Part shown: positions 26,383 to 34,887 of the stretch, piece by piece
Layout: every line of letters begins with the position of its first letter
Position numbering within the stretch: the first letter of the stretch is position 1
Origin: Nitrosospira sp. 56-18
GTDB lineage: Bacteria > Pseudomonadota > Gammaproteobacteria > Burkholderiales > Nitrosomonadaceae
Assembly: GCA_001899235.1 (NCBI GenBank)
Contig: MKVR01000016.1
Coordinates: 18,804-82,803, forward strand
DNA length: 64,000 bases
Direction of reading: 5' to 3'
Notes under the pieces: generated by a model
Databases searched by the model: none
What the model was told of the DNA's origin: nothing
The model's input: only the letters and a program-made list of their open reading frames with translations
Position numbers and translations under genes: made by a program

Positions 26383-27948
26383 TTAGCCTGCCAATCCCAC
26401 TGCCTTCATGAAATCATTGGTGAAAACCTGCTGCACCGCTGCATCGTCCAGCAGTGTTTTGCGGCTGGCGAGCCATTGGTCCACTGCGGCGTCGCCATAA
26501 CGGTTGCGCACGCGCTCGGGAGTGAGGAAAGCATTGTATTTTCCCCAGTGTAGCGTGAACGGTATGCCTGCCGCATCGAGCCGCTTCCAGACTTCGTTGA
26601 AATAAGCGCGCGTCTCCGGCGTGTTCACCGCGTCCATTTCCATGACTGCCGTAACCGGAAAACGGGTAAACCCGAGCAGAGCCTGGGTGCCTTTGACAAA
26701 GCGATGAGACAGAACCAGCGGGAGCACGATATTCGCATTCCGGTACGCCCCGAAGGCAATTTCCATGGCTTCGACCGCCTTTGCGACAGGCATGCCAATG
26801 CCACAGGCAAGCGTCTTGCCCAGCGTTTTTTCTCCCCGGAAAAGATCACGAATGATTGCCTGCTTGAAGTAGGGCGCGAATTCCTGGTTAACCTGGCTAT
26901 TCAGGAATGGCACCGCCAGCTTGTTCAGCGGGCTGGGAATCTTCCCCACCAACGTGCCCATGACATCGAGCCCTGATGCACCCAGTCCGGCCTCGCTCGC
27001 ATTCCAAACCGGTGGCGAGTAATGATCCGGATCGTAGGAGGATTCATACATGATATGAACGATGGCTTCGTCGGGCGGCGTGCCTTCGTTGGGGTTGAAG
27101 AAAATCTCGAAATGGTAGGGCTTGTCCCTGGGAAAACCAGAAGCCTCGGCAGGCAGGGGAATGAGGGTAGGGTCGCAAATTGCGATTGCGTGCTTGAGGG
27201 TGTCGTCGTAGGGGCGCCGGAAACGGGCGGCATTGAGGAGGAACAGTTCGCGCGTTTCGATCAGGATGCCATGCATGATGCCGAAGGCGCCGAGGCTCAC
27301 GAGGGCGGCGTTGAACAGCGTGTCGTCTCTTATGAAATCCGCCCCTATGCTTTCGGCAAAGGCTGCCTTCATGACGGGAGCGGATTTGCGCTCGAGGTAG
27401 ACGTGCCTGCCCGGTGCGGTAACGAGATGCAAGCCCACTACCATTTCCTGCATGGCGCCGAACTTATATGCGCCGCCATGCGTACCGGTGGATATCGCGC
27501 CCGCGATGGTCTGGCCGTTATTGGAACCGCATCCCTTAATGGATAGGCCGTTACTGAAAAGATGGTCGTTCAGGGCGGCGACCGAATTTCCGCATTCGAT
27601 GAAACGTAATTTGGCCGTTTCTCCTGCATAGGCTGGTTCGGCAAGATCAGCCGGCACTTCGAATGACAGCCGCAGCGCGGTGTTATCGATGAGCCTGCCC
27701 GCGGTGACGGCAACCGTACTCAGCGACCACAGGCTGCCGTGTGCTCGCAGCAACTTCCCTTCCCGGACGCAGGCCTGGATGATGCCCTGCAATTCCGCCG
27801 TCGCCTGATTATAGGTCTCCAGCGGGGGACTATTGCCGCGATCGACGCCAAACACATACTCGCCTTCCATGGCCTGCTTATAAGCCAGGTGCCGTCCCTG
27901 CTCCATTGGCTTTGGCGTGAAAACGCTGCGTCTACTTCCGTTCGTCAT
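26383..27948 (-). CDS. FAD-linked oxidase (D-arabinono-1,4-lactone oxidase/FAD_binding_4 type)
   Basis: 521 residues from the ATG at 27948, with AAGGA 6 nt upstream; the frame is open to 28149, but that part is antisense to the lipoprotein gene. The p-cresol-methylhydroxylase-type FAD fold is visible: LRAHGSLWSLSTVAV and GCGSNNGQTIAGAISTGTHGG in the dinucleotide-binding half, and a C-terminal HWGKYNAFLTPERVRNRYGD typical of aldonolactone oxidases. The substrate is probably a sugar lactone or alditol. The ATG lies inside the end of the upstream lipoprotein gene (17 nt overlap), implying a shared transcript. Confidence 0.85.
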   Translation of the reverse strand: MTNGSRRSVFTPKPMEQGRHLAYKQAMEGEYVFGVDRGNSPPLETYNQATAELQGIIQACVREGKLLRAHGSLWSLSTVAVTAGRLIDNTALRLSFEVPADLAEPAYAGETAKLRFIECGNSVAALNDHLFSNGLSIKGCGSNNGQTIAGAISTGTHGGAYKFGAMQEMVVGLHLVTAPGRHVYLERKSAPVMKAAFAESIGADFIRDDTLFNAALVSLGAFGIMHGILIETRELFLLNAARFRRPYDDTLKHAIAICDPTLIPLPAEASGFPRDKPYHFEIFFNPNEGTPPDEAIVHIMYESSYDPDHYSPPVWNASEAGLGASGLDVMGTLVGKIPSPLNKLAVPFLNSQVNQEFAPYFKQAIIRDLFRGEKTLGKTLACGIGMPVAKAVEAMEIAFGAYRNANIVLPLVLSHRFVKGTQALLGFTRFPVTAVMEMDAVNTPETRAYFNEVWKRLDAAGIPFTLHWGKYNAFLTPERVRNRYGDAAVDQWLASRKTLLDDAAVQQVFTNDFMKAVGLAG

Positions 27949-28393
27949 GATCTGTCCTTGAGCCATCTGCGCGCTTTCCTCTTTTTGCGCGACTCCGTGA
28001 TCGCGGCCGTTTCGACGGTGAGGGCAGCATTCCGCCTGGCCTGGTTGGTGGCGCCTTGCACCGGAAGTAGACTTCGGTGGGCATCCATAAACCCAGGGTG
28101 AACACACCCGCGAGATCATGCGCAAAAGTGCGGTATATGATGACGTCATTTATGCCCTGGCCGTAGCATTCAGCGGCGAGAACCTGTGGATCGAGCAGCA
28201 GGCCCCAGAAGTAAGCGTGCATGGTTTTCTTCTGGTATCCGTCCGTATAGCCCGGCTGCCGCATGGGATCGGAATCCGGGATAGTGATCTGGAAGCTGGC
28301 GCAGCCCTGCAAAAACAATGTGGCTACCATGCAGGCGGCGGCAAGTAGGGCGCTGAAGCGGGTGGGGATTAGCGTTGTGTTCCGGAACTTCAT
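27932..28393 (-). CDS. small lipoprotein with Bor/Iss-like domain
   Basis: 153 residues. A signal peptide with lipobox LFLQGC (cysteine near residue 31) predicts an outer-membrane lipoprotein. The segment YFWGLLLDPQVLAAECYGQG through VFTLGLWMPTEVYFRC resembles the Bor/Iss serum-resistance family by pattern. The last 40 residues are Arg/Lys/Ser-rich and overlap the FAD oxidase start. First of a probable two-gene unit with the oxidase. Role unknown. Confidence 0.75.
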   Translation of the reverse strand: MKFRNTTLIPTRFSALLAAACMVATLFLQGCASFQITIPDSDPMRQPGYTDGYQKKTMHAYFWGLLLDPQVLAAECYGQGINDVIIYRTFAHDLAGVFTLGLWMPTEVYFRCKAPPTRPGGMLPSPSKRPRSRSRAKRGKRADGSRTDHDERK

Positions 28394-28408
28394 CGCGGTT
28401 TGCTCTTG

Positions 28409-28978
28409 TCAGGGTGGTGGGTTTCGAGTGGTGGAAGGCACACTCGTGGTCGTGTAGTTTTTCGTCTTCGGAACTTCACCATCGATGGTATAGACGGGGC
28501 AGGGCTGGGTATCGCCGGGCGCTGCAAGCGATCTCGTCGTCGTGATCTTGACCATTCGCTTCCCCGCTGCCGCTGCCGGAGGGTTGCATACGATATAGCC
28601 GTTATACCGGTGCAAGGGCGTGCCGGCCGGCAGGTAGCTCCCCGGATACTGAAATCCATACCGGGATTGCGATCCCCATAATGGGCCGTTGATGGGCAGC
28701 GGCAGCAGCACTCGCGGAACCGAAGGGGACGTTCCCAGGCCACTGCTGCTGGAAAAGTGGGAACCGAGGCCGGAACTGGAATCAAGGGAAAAAGAGGGGA
28801 AAGAGCGAATAAAGGGACTGTCCAGGCCCGTATTCGCATGTAGGGCCGAAGGAATATGGCCCAGGCCATGGCTCACATCATGGCCCATGTGGCCTCCGAA
28901 TGCTTCCTGCGCAGATGAAGGATCCGAGATGCCGAGCGCTGCGCTGACGATAATCAGTGATGACAGAAATTTGATCAT
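28409..28978 (-). CDS. secreted low-complexity hypothetical protein
   Basis: 189 residues. Residues 1-23 form a signal peptide ending near SSAQEA. The middle is Ser/Gly/His-rich (GHMGHDVSHGLGHIP, SSSGLGSHFSSSSGLG) and the C-terminal part contains two cysteines and Thr/Pro-rich repeats. Not a known family. The gene ends 15 bp before the lipoprotein gene on the same strand, so the three minus-strand genes may be one operon. Confidence 0.65.
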   Translation of the reverse strand: MIKFLSSLIIVSAALGISDPSSAQEAFGGHMGHDVSHGLGHIPSALHANTGLDSPFIRSFPSFSLDSSSGLGSHFSSSSGLGTSPSVPRVLLPLPINGPLWGSQSRYGFQYPGSYLPAGTPLHRYNGYIVCNPPAAAAGKRMVKITTTRSLAAPGDTQPCPVYTIDGEVPKTKNYTTTSVPSTTRNPPP

Positions 28979-29129
28979 GCTATCGATTACGGCAATAAAT
29001 CATGGAAAATCAACGCCAACGAAGCATTCGAATAATTATAACGCTACTCCTATTTTTAGCATCGGGATGAAAATTTTCCATTCAGAAATGACTTGAGTGG
29101 AAGAAACAAGAAAAACTTTAAAAACTGCT

Positions 29130-29157
29130 TGACAAATGCTAGTTACACTTTATAATA
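29130..29157 (+). promoter_or_regulatory. perfect-consensus sigma70 promoter
   Basis: TTGACA at 29130-29135 and TATAAT at 29152-29157, separated by 16 bp, both full consensus. It points to the phage genes. Transcription should start near 29164 and meet terminators ending near 29301 and 29440 before the first phage gene. Confidence 0.85.
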
Positions 29158-29163
29158 CGAAAC

Positions 29164-29301
29164 CATATAGTGAATAAGTGTGCTTGTACTGAATCCGTTT
29201 CTTGATCCATTTCGTGAAGTTGGCGCAGCCGCGTTAATTTAATTGATCAACCGGGAATACCCGGATTCTGGATGAATAACCCGCCTGGAGCGGGTTTTTT
29301 T
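29164..29301 (+). ncRNA. candidate short leader or small RNA
   Basis: The roughly 138 nt between the predicted start point and the first terminator would be released as a stable RNA: no credible frame, a hairpin CCGGG-AATA-CCCGG at 29251-29264, then the terminator. In lambdoid phages a late promoter makes such a short leader until the antiterminator Q acts. This assignment is inference. Confidence 0.5.
29278..29301 (+). terminator. intrinsic terminator 1
   Basis: A 7 bp stem AACCCGC-CTGGA-GCGGGTT is followed by a T run. It lies about 120 nt after the consensus promoter. Confidence 0.85.
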
Positions 29302-29414
29302 GTTTTTCAGCCCCACATAGGCTCGCCGAAAACCTTCAAACTGAAAGTCAGCAATTTGCGGCTTGAGTTGCATGAACTCCGACGCTGCCACAAGCAACGC
29401 AAAATGAAATCCCC

Positions 29415-29439
29415 AACCCGCCCCATGGCGGGTTTTTTT
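29415..29439 (+). terminator. intrinsic terminator 2
   Basis: An 8 bp stem AACCCGCC-CCAT-GGCGGGTT is followed by seven Ts, immediately before the spanin gene. Its sequence resembles terminator 1, so the pair may be duplicated. Confidence 0.85.
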
Positions 29440-29481
29440 ATGTCCGGTCACTTCATGTGATCATTTTTCCGGGTCGAGATA

Positions 29482-29868
29482 ATGATTTGGAGTCCTGCAA
29501 TAACAGCAGTATTGATAGGCATTGTTGCCGCCTTTTCCTTCGGTGGCGGGTTTGCATTGGGGGACTGGCGCATGGCTTCCCGGGTGGCGCACCTGAGCTC
29601 GGACAATGCATTGCTGTCAGCGGCCAACGATCGCTGCGCAACGGATATCGAAAAGGTGCGTGCTGCCATGGATACGCTCAGGGCTACGACAATCGCCAGG
29701 GAAAAAAACGCTGCCAAGGCAATGCAGACCGCATCGAAAGCGGCCGTGCGGCACACGAAAGCCGCCCGGAAAATACAATCCCTGCCGCCTGCGAAGCCCG
29801 GGCATCTGTGCGAGAAAATGGCTGCTGAACAAATGGAGTATGTGCGTGACCGTCGCCAAAATGAGTAG
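29482..29868 (+). CDS. i-spanin (Rz-like) lysis protein
   Basis: 128 residues with an N-terminal membrane helix (residues 3-27, IWSPAITAVLIGIVAAFSFG) and then a long periplasmic helical stretch rich in Ala/Lys/Arg, the layout of Rz i-spanins. The Rz1-like lipoprotein gene starts inside its last codons (8 nt overlap), the classical arrangement. The pair would fuse inner and outer membranes at lysis. It stands first in the block, 15.7 kb before the endolysin gene. Confidence 0.75.
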   Translation: MIWSPAITAVLIGIVAAFSFGGGFALGDWRMASRVAHLSSDNALLSAANDRCATDIEKVRAAMDTLRATTIAREKNAAKAMQTASKAAVRHTKAARKIQSLPPAKPGHLCEKMAAEQMEYVRDRRQNE

Positions 29869-30151
29869 GCGAGGCTGCCTTGCCATGCTTCTGGTCCTCA
29901 TGGGGGGATGCTCCAGCAAGCCGATCATCCAGACCCGCGTGGTGGAGAAACCCATAGCCGTGCCATGCCGTATCGGGATGCCGCCAGAGTGCAAATCGAC
30001 CTATGCGGTGGACCGCGTATCGCCGGGCGACGATGCCCTGACGATTAATCGGGCGCTGCGAGCGGAAATAGAGGAACGCTGGGCGTGCGAGACCAAGCTG
30101 CGTGCCGCCCTGGCAGGTTGCAATATCCCACCGTTTTCGCCAACTCACTGA
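29861..30151 (+). CDS. o-spanin (Rz1-like) lipoprotein
   Basis: 96 residues from the ATG at 29861. A short signal with lipobox VLMGGC gives a lipidated cysteine near residue 17, followed by KPIIQTRVVEKPIAVPC and a periplasmic domain with four further cysteines. Its overlap with the Rz-like gene supports the o-spanin role. An alternative start at 29840 would add seven residues. Confidence 0.75.
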   Translation: MSRRGCLAMLLVLMGGCSSKPIIQTRVVEKPIAVPCRIGMPPECKSTYAVDRVSPGDDALTINRALRAEIEERWACETKLRAALAGCNIPPFSPTH

Positions 30152-30175
30152 GAACACGCAAGATTGCAAGGAACC

Positions 30176-30727
30176 ATGAAAGCATATCCATTGGAAAACA
30201 GACCTGAAAACGGAACCAGGGAAAAAGCGTGTATATCTGCCGCCGCTGCAATCACTGAAAAAATGAACGCGCCGGCACAGGAGATCCGCACGATGCTGGA
30301 TAGGATCTGCGCCGGCATTTCCCTCGGAAAATCGACACGCGCAATGTGTATCGAAACCGGAATCAGCCAACGTTTGCTCTGGAGCTGGCTGGCAGGCAGC
30401 GCGGAATTCATGGAGCAATATCTGCGCGCGAAGGAGTTATGCGTGGATGCGTATGCCGAGGAAATCATCGAAATTTCGGATGACCGATCACAGGATCTCC
30501 ATCTCGATGAAAAAGGGCGGGAGATAACCAATAGGGAGGCCATAGCGCGCACCCAGCTGCGCATCGATGCGCGCAAATGGTATGCATCCAGGCTGGCGCC
30601 CAAAAAATACGGCGACAAGGCAATGGAAGCGCAAACTGGCAACGACAGGAAAACGCGCATGGCTCCCAGCATCGAAATCGCCTTCGTGCCGGCCGGGCGC
30701 GGGGATGGAGCCGCCGGCCTGTCGTGA
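30176..30727 (+). CDS. phage terminase small subunit
   Basis: 183 residues from the ATG at 30176 (AAGGAA just upstream). A helix-turn-helix-like N-terminal half (LDRICAGISLGKSTRAMCIETGISQRLLWSWLAG) resembles DNA-recognition domains of TerS proteins, followed by a helical oligomerisation region (EIIEISDDRSQD, NREAIARTQLRIDARKWYASRL) often seen in terminase-small-subunit-like proteins. TerL follows 52 bp downstream. It would select the packaging site. Confidence 0.82.
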   Translation: MKAYPLENRPENGTREKACISAAAAITEKMNAPAQEIRTMLDRICAGISLGKSTRAMCIETGISQRLLWSWLAGSAEFMEQYLRAKELCVDAYAEEIIEISDDRSQDLHLDEKGREITNREAIARTQLRIDARKWYASRLAPKKYGDKAMEAQTGNDRKTRMAPSIEIAFVPAGRGDGAAGLS

Positions 30728-30779
30728 TCAACGTAGCGGCGGCGGCACCCATGCAGCATGGCATGCGTGGCGAGGTTTC

Positions 30780-32036
30780 ATGATGGCTGCACATCGGGCC
30801 GAATTTCCGGAAAAGCTGCGCTTCCTGTTCGCCCCGGCAAGATACAAGGTTCTGTATGGCGGGAGAGGCGGCGCCAAGAGCTGGGGTGCCGCCAGGGCGT
30901 TGCTGATCCAGGCGGCAGCATCGCCATTGCGCGTGCTGTGCGCCCGCGAATTTCAGAACTCGATCGCCGATTCCGTGCACCACCTGCTACAAGCGCAAAT
31001 CACCGCAATGGGCCTGGAGGCATTTTATGAGGTACAGAATAGCGCGATCCGCGGGGCCAATGGATCGGAATTCCTGTTTGCCGGATTGAGGAACAATATT
31101 TCCCGGATCAAATCGTTCGAGGGCATTGACAGGGTCTGGGTCGAAGAAGCGCAGGCAGTAAGCAAGACCAGCTGGGATACGCTGATTCCGACCATCCGCA
31201 AGGAAGGTTCGGAAATCTGGGTGACTTATAACCCCGAACTGGAAACCGACGACACGCACCAGCGATTTGTGATCCATCCCCCGCGGGACGCGATGGTGGT
31301 CAAAATCAACTGGAGCGACAACCCCTGGTTCCCGGAAACACTCTGGCGAGAAAAAGAAGAACTGAAAGCAAGGGATCCGGATGAATACCAGAATATCTGG
31401 GAGGGCCATTGCAGGACGGCGCTGGAAGGCGCGGTGTACGCAAGGGAATTGAGACGGGCCCAGGAAGAAGGACGCATCGGAGGCGTTCTCCACGATGCCG
31501 AAAGGCCTGTTCATACATTCTTCGATCTGGGGTGGGCCGACAGCACCGCCATCTGGTTCGCGCAGACCGTGGGCGCCGAGCTCAGGCTGATAGATTATTA
31601 CAGCAATGCTCAAATGCCGATTCAGCATTATCTCGGCGTGCTGCAGGACAGGGGATATATCTATGGCATGGACTGGCTGCCGCACGATGCAAAAGCCAAA
31701 ACCCTGGCGACCGGACGAAGCCTGGAGGAAATCATGCTCGCGGCCGGACGCAGGGTCAGGATAGTGCCGAATCTGTCCATTACGGATGGAATCAATGCAG
31801 CCAGAACAGTGTTCGATCGCTGCTATTTCGACGCGACCAAGTGTGCGGAAGGATTGCAGAGCCTGCGCCGTTACCGGTTTGACGTCGACGCGGAGACCGG
31901 GCAACTCAGTGGCAGGCCTTTGCACGATTTCCACAGTCACGCAGCGGATGCATTCAGATATTTCGCCATCTCGGTCGAAGAGGACAAGCCCATGGTCAGC
32001 GCGCGCGGCATCAGCATGAAAGGATGGCGGGGATGA
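30780..32036 (+). CDS. phage terminase large subunit
   Basis: 418 residues from the ATG at 30780 (GAGG upstream). The ATPase carries Walker A GGRGGAKS (27-34) and Walker B RVWVEEAQ. The nuclease domain is marked by FFDLGWADSTAIWF and the late HDFHSHAADAFRYFA. The family is PBSX/Terminase_3-like. It powers DNA packaging into the procapsid. It overlaps the portal gene by four nucleotides. Confidence 0.93.
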   Translation: MMAAHRAEFPEKLRFLFAPARYKVLYGGRGGAKSWGAARALLIQAAASPLRVLCAREFQNSIADSVHHLLQAQITAMGLEAFYEVQNSAIRGANGSEFLFAGLRNNISRIKSFEGIDRVWVEEAQAVSKTSWDTLIPTIRKEGSEIWVTYNPELETDDTHQRFVIHPPRDAMVVKINWSDNPWFPETLWREKEELKARDPDEYQNIWEGHCRTALEGAVYARELRRAQEEGRIGGVLHDAERPVHTFFDLGWADSTAIWFAQTVGAELRLIDYYSNAQMPIQHYLGVLQDRGYIYGMDWLPHDAKAKTLATGRSLEEIMLAAGRRVRIVPNLSITDGINAARTVFDRCYFDATKCAEGLQSLRRYRFDVDAETGQLSGRPLHDFHSHAADAFRYFAISVEEDKPMVSARGISMKGWRG

Positions 32037-33850
32037 TGGAATTTCCGATAACGGCGGATATACCGGTCGAAGCCTACGACAAAATCTGCAGGGATATACG
32101 TGACCAGCCCAGGTGGCGCCTCGAAGCAGACACCGATTGCGACTATTACGATGGCTCGCAGATAAACAAGGAAGTACTCAGGCGGCTGAGGGAGGCTGGC
32201 ATACCGCCGCAGGATTCGAATCTCATCAAGCCCACGATCAATGCAGTGCTGGGAATGGAAGCGCGCAGCCGCACGGATTACAAGATCACCTCCAATGACG
32301 AGCACCAGGCCGAAATAGCGGAGGGCCTGTCAGCCCGGATCAAGGAGGTGGAAACGGAATCCCGGGCGGATCGCGCCATGTCCGATGCCTATTCGAGCAT
32401 GATCCGCGCGGGTATCGGATGGGTTGAGGTATCGCGCGAGTTCGATCCGCTCCGGTATCCCTATCGTGTGCGGGAAGTACATCGCAACGACATCTACTGG
32501 GACTGGACATCCAGGGAGCCGGATCTGTCGGATGCCCGCTATCTGCGCCGCGACAAATGGGTGGACCGATTGCAGGCCGTTGCGATGTTTCCCGAGAAGG
32601 AACAGCTCATCGCCAACAGTTGGAGCGGATGGAGCCGGACGGATGTGTATGAGGGAACCGATACCGGCATGGCAAGCGCCTTCGAGATCGAGCAGACGTG
32701 GGGCCGCAACCACGATGAATACCTGAGCCGGAGCTCGGGGATGGTGCGCTTATCCGAATTATGGTATCGGCATTTCGAGGACGGCCATGTTCTGGGGCTG
32801 CCCGATGGAAGAATCATTGAATACCGCGAAGACAATCCGGTTCACCAGGCTGCGGTAGCCAGAGGGCTGGTGCGGGTGCAGAAATGCCTGCTCACCCGGG
32901 CACGAGTCGCCATCTGGCTGGGGCCGCATAAATTGATGGACGCGCCCAGTCCATTGCCGCATGCGGATTTCCCGTATGTTCCATTCTGGTGCTTCCGCAA
33001 GGACCGCTCGCTCGCGCCCTACGGGCTGGTAAGGGATATGCGCGGGCCGCAGGACCAGATCATCGATCTGGATATTCTGCTTTACGAAGTGCTGAACTCC
33101 GTCAAGGTGGAAATAGATAACGACGCGCTCGATCTCAACCAGAACACCTATCAGGAAGTCGCGCGCAATATCAGCAGCCTGCGCTCGATGACGGTCCTCA
33201 ACTCGCAGCGCAGGAATGCCGGTGGATTCAAGGTGACGCGGGAACATCAGCTTGCCGTGCAGGTATTTCAACTGGTGCAGGAGCGCAAGCGAAGAATCGA
33301 GGAAGTTGGCGGAATCTACCGCTCGATGCTGGGAGCGGACACTTCCGCAACCAGCGGCGTGGCCATCAACAGCCTGGTGGAACAGGGTTCCACGGTGCTG
33401 GCTGAGCCGAACGACAACTTCCGGTATGCACGGCGCATAGTGGGGCAGCAGCTCCTGGCATTCATCAGGCAGGATATGCTGGGCAGGGAATCCGCCGTGG
33501 CGGTCAGGCATGGAAGCGGCCGCAGGATGGTGGTTTTCAACCGCCCGGTCATGACTCCTGCCGGCCCTGCCATTGAGAACGACATCGAGACCGCCCAGGT
33601 CAAGGTCGTGCTGGAGGATGTGCCGGCCACGCCGAGCTTCCGCGCGCAGCAACTGCAGGCACTGGCGCAGATGGTGCAGGCGGCGCCTCCGGCATACCAG
33701 GGGGTCATGTATCCGGCCATGCTGGAGCTGTCGGATGTGCCCAACCGGCATGAGCTGGCGGATCAGTTGCGCAGGGTTGGGGGCATGGGCGCCGCGGCAG
33801 CCACGACCGCCACGGCCGCCACAGCCGAGGCGAGCGCGGGGGACGGATGA
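32033..33850 (+). CDS. P22-type phage portal protein
   Basis: 605 residues from the ATG at 32033, which overlaps the TerL stop and has AAAGG 9 nt upstream; an in-frame ATG at 32024 lacks spacing. The sequence matches long P22-like portals: YDGSQINKEVLRRLREAGIPP, LIKPTINAVLGMEARSRTDY, DIYWDWTSREPDLSDARY and SLAPYGLVRDMRGPQDQI. The C-terminal Ala/Thr-rich tail (AAAATTATAATAEAS) is disordered. It forms the dodecameric ring at the packaging vertex. Confidence 0.92.
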   Translation: MMEFPITADIPVEAYDKICRDIRDQPRWRLEADTDCDYYDGSQINKEVLRRLREAGIPPQDSNLIKPTINAVLGMEARSRTDYKITSNDEHQAEIAEGLSARIKEVETESRADRAMSDAYSSMIRAGIGWVEVSREFDPLRYPYRVREVHRNDIYWDWTSREPDLSDARYLRRDKWVDRLQAVAMFPEKEQLIANSWSGWSRTDVYEGTDTGMASAFEIEQTWGRNHDEYLSRSSGMVRLSELWYRHFEDGHVLGLPDGRIIEYREDNPVHQAAVARGLVRVQKCLLTRARVAIWLGPHKLMDAPSPLPHADFPYVPFWCFRKDRSLAPYGLVRDMRGPQDQIIDLDILLYEVLNSVKVEIDNDALDLNQNTYQEVARNISSLRSMTVLNSQRRNAGGFKVTREHQLAVQVFQLVQERKRRIEEVGGIYRSMLGADTSATSGVAINSLVEQGSTVLAEPNDNFRYARRIVGQQLLAFIRQDMLGRESAVAVRHGSGRRMVVFNRPVMTPAGPAIENDIETAQVKVVLEDVPATPSFRAQQLQALAQMVQAAPPAYQGVMYPAMLELSDVPNRHELADQLRRVGGMGAAAATTATAATAEASAGDG

Positions 33851-34078
33851 TTCCGCCGACGCCCAGGTAAAACCATGGCGTCATGAAAAGTCACGAAAGC
33901 AGGTCCGGCTACAGGTCCTGTCAACACTTGTTTTGCGTCCAAGATGGGTGAGGATTCGAGGTACGGCGCAAGCGTGCAGCACTGGCAGTCACATAGTTAC
34001 ATCTGAAAGTTACATCTGAAAAGACGTGAAATGAGCAAATCAGCAGGTAAGTTCCTAAACAACCATCGAGGAGATGAC
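33851..34078. other. portal to fibre spacer
   Basis: 228 bp without a gene. It contains an adjacent direct repeat of AGTTACATCTGAAA (about 33995-34021). The spacer and the terminator at 38104 bracket the fibre cassette. Confidence 0.55.
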
Positions 34079-34885
34079 ATGATCAGTCTGGTGTATGACA
34101 AAATAATTGGTGTTTTTCAATATGGAGCAGGATCGGTTCTCAACCTTGCTCCAAGTGTCGAAGCAGATCTTGTCCGGGCGGGTAGCGCGAAAACCGTGCC
34201 GCTCATCAGGCCCATCCTGCAGTCCGGCGTGCGCTGCCATTCGGATGCGGTCGGCACCTGGTCCCTGGCGGGAGGCGTGATAACGATTTCGCGTACAGCC
34301 CACGGCGCGCTTACCGGAGACAAATACGCCTTTGCGCCCACGGCCGGGACCGGAACCACCCCCGCTGCAGGCATATACGCAGTGACCGGCACGCCCGATG
34401 CGAATACCCTGACGCTCTCCGCCGACGCCAGCATCGCAGGCACGGCGGGAACGGGGACCATGACGGGCATTGGCGCTCAGACTCTATTCTCGGACACTGT
34501 TCCGGGCGGCAGCATGGGAAAGAACGGTTCGCTCCGGATCATGTGCCGGCACCGCCACGCCAACAGCGCCAACACCAAAACGTTCGAGGTGTTTTTTGGC
34601 GGCGTCAAATTCACTCAGTATGGTGCTACGACCACACTCAGCAGCGGAGTGATGGCCTGGATCCAGAATACCAACAGCGATCAACTGCAGCAGTTGTCCA
34701 CCTCCCCCGGATCGGGGGTCGTAGTCGGCGCCGGTTCCTATAATGCCACAGGAGCCGACTGGAAGACCGCGAATATCGATACCTCCGTCGATCAACTGCT
34801 GGTGATCAAGTGCACCAAGGTAAACGGGGCCGAATTCGCTTCGCTTGAAAACATCATCGTCGAACTTATCCCTTCCCTGGACTGA
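34079..34885 (+). CDS. phage structural protein, paralogue of the 35909 gene
   Basis: 268 residues from the ATG at 34079 with AGGAG about 5 nt upstream. The N-terminal 30 residues (MISLVYDKIIGVFQYGAGSV, then NLAPSVEADLVRAGSA) and the core (NGSLRIMCRHRHANSANTKTF, FFGGVKF) align with the shorter protein at 35909, so the two arose by duplication. An inserted Thr/Gly/Ala-rich segment (about 75-140) is specific to this copy. Location suggests a receptor-binding or fibre-attachment component. No named family recognised. Confidence 0.7.
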   Translation: MISLVYDKIIGVFQYGAGSVLNLAPSVEADLVRAGSAKTVPLIRPILQSGVRCHSDAVGTWSLAGGVITISRTAHGALTGDKYAFAPTAGTGTTPAAGIYAVTGTPDANTLTLSADASIAGTAGTGTMTGIGAQTLFSDTVPGGSMGKNGSLRIMCRHRHANSANTKTFEVFFGGVKFTQYGATTTLSSGVMAWIQNTNSDQLQQLSTSPGSGVVVGAGSYNATGADWKTANIDTSVDQLLVIKCTKVNGAEFASLENIIVELIPSLD

Positions 34886-34887
34886 TC

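Larger units (their letters stand above)
28979..29481. other. 503 bp left boundary of the phage block
   Basis: Contains a perfect sigma70 promoter, two intrinsic terminators and an extra hairpin. The 62-codon frame through the terminators (29272-29460) is not called. No tRNA or attachment-site duplication was found. Confidence 0.75.

Noticed and set aside
26383..28149. Longer FAD-oxidase start at 28149
   Set aside because: The extra 67 residues overlap the lipoprotein gene in another frame and lack similarity; the ATG at 27948 has a ribosome site.
29272..29460. 62-codon frame between promoter and spanin gene
   Set aside because: It reads through both terminator hairpins, has no ribosome site and ends in low-complexity residues from the terminator; better explained as non-coding leader.
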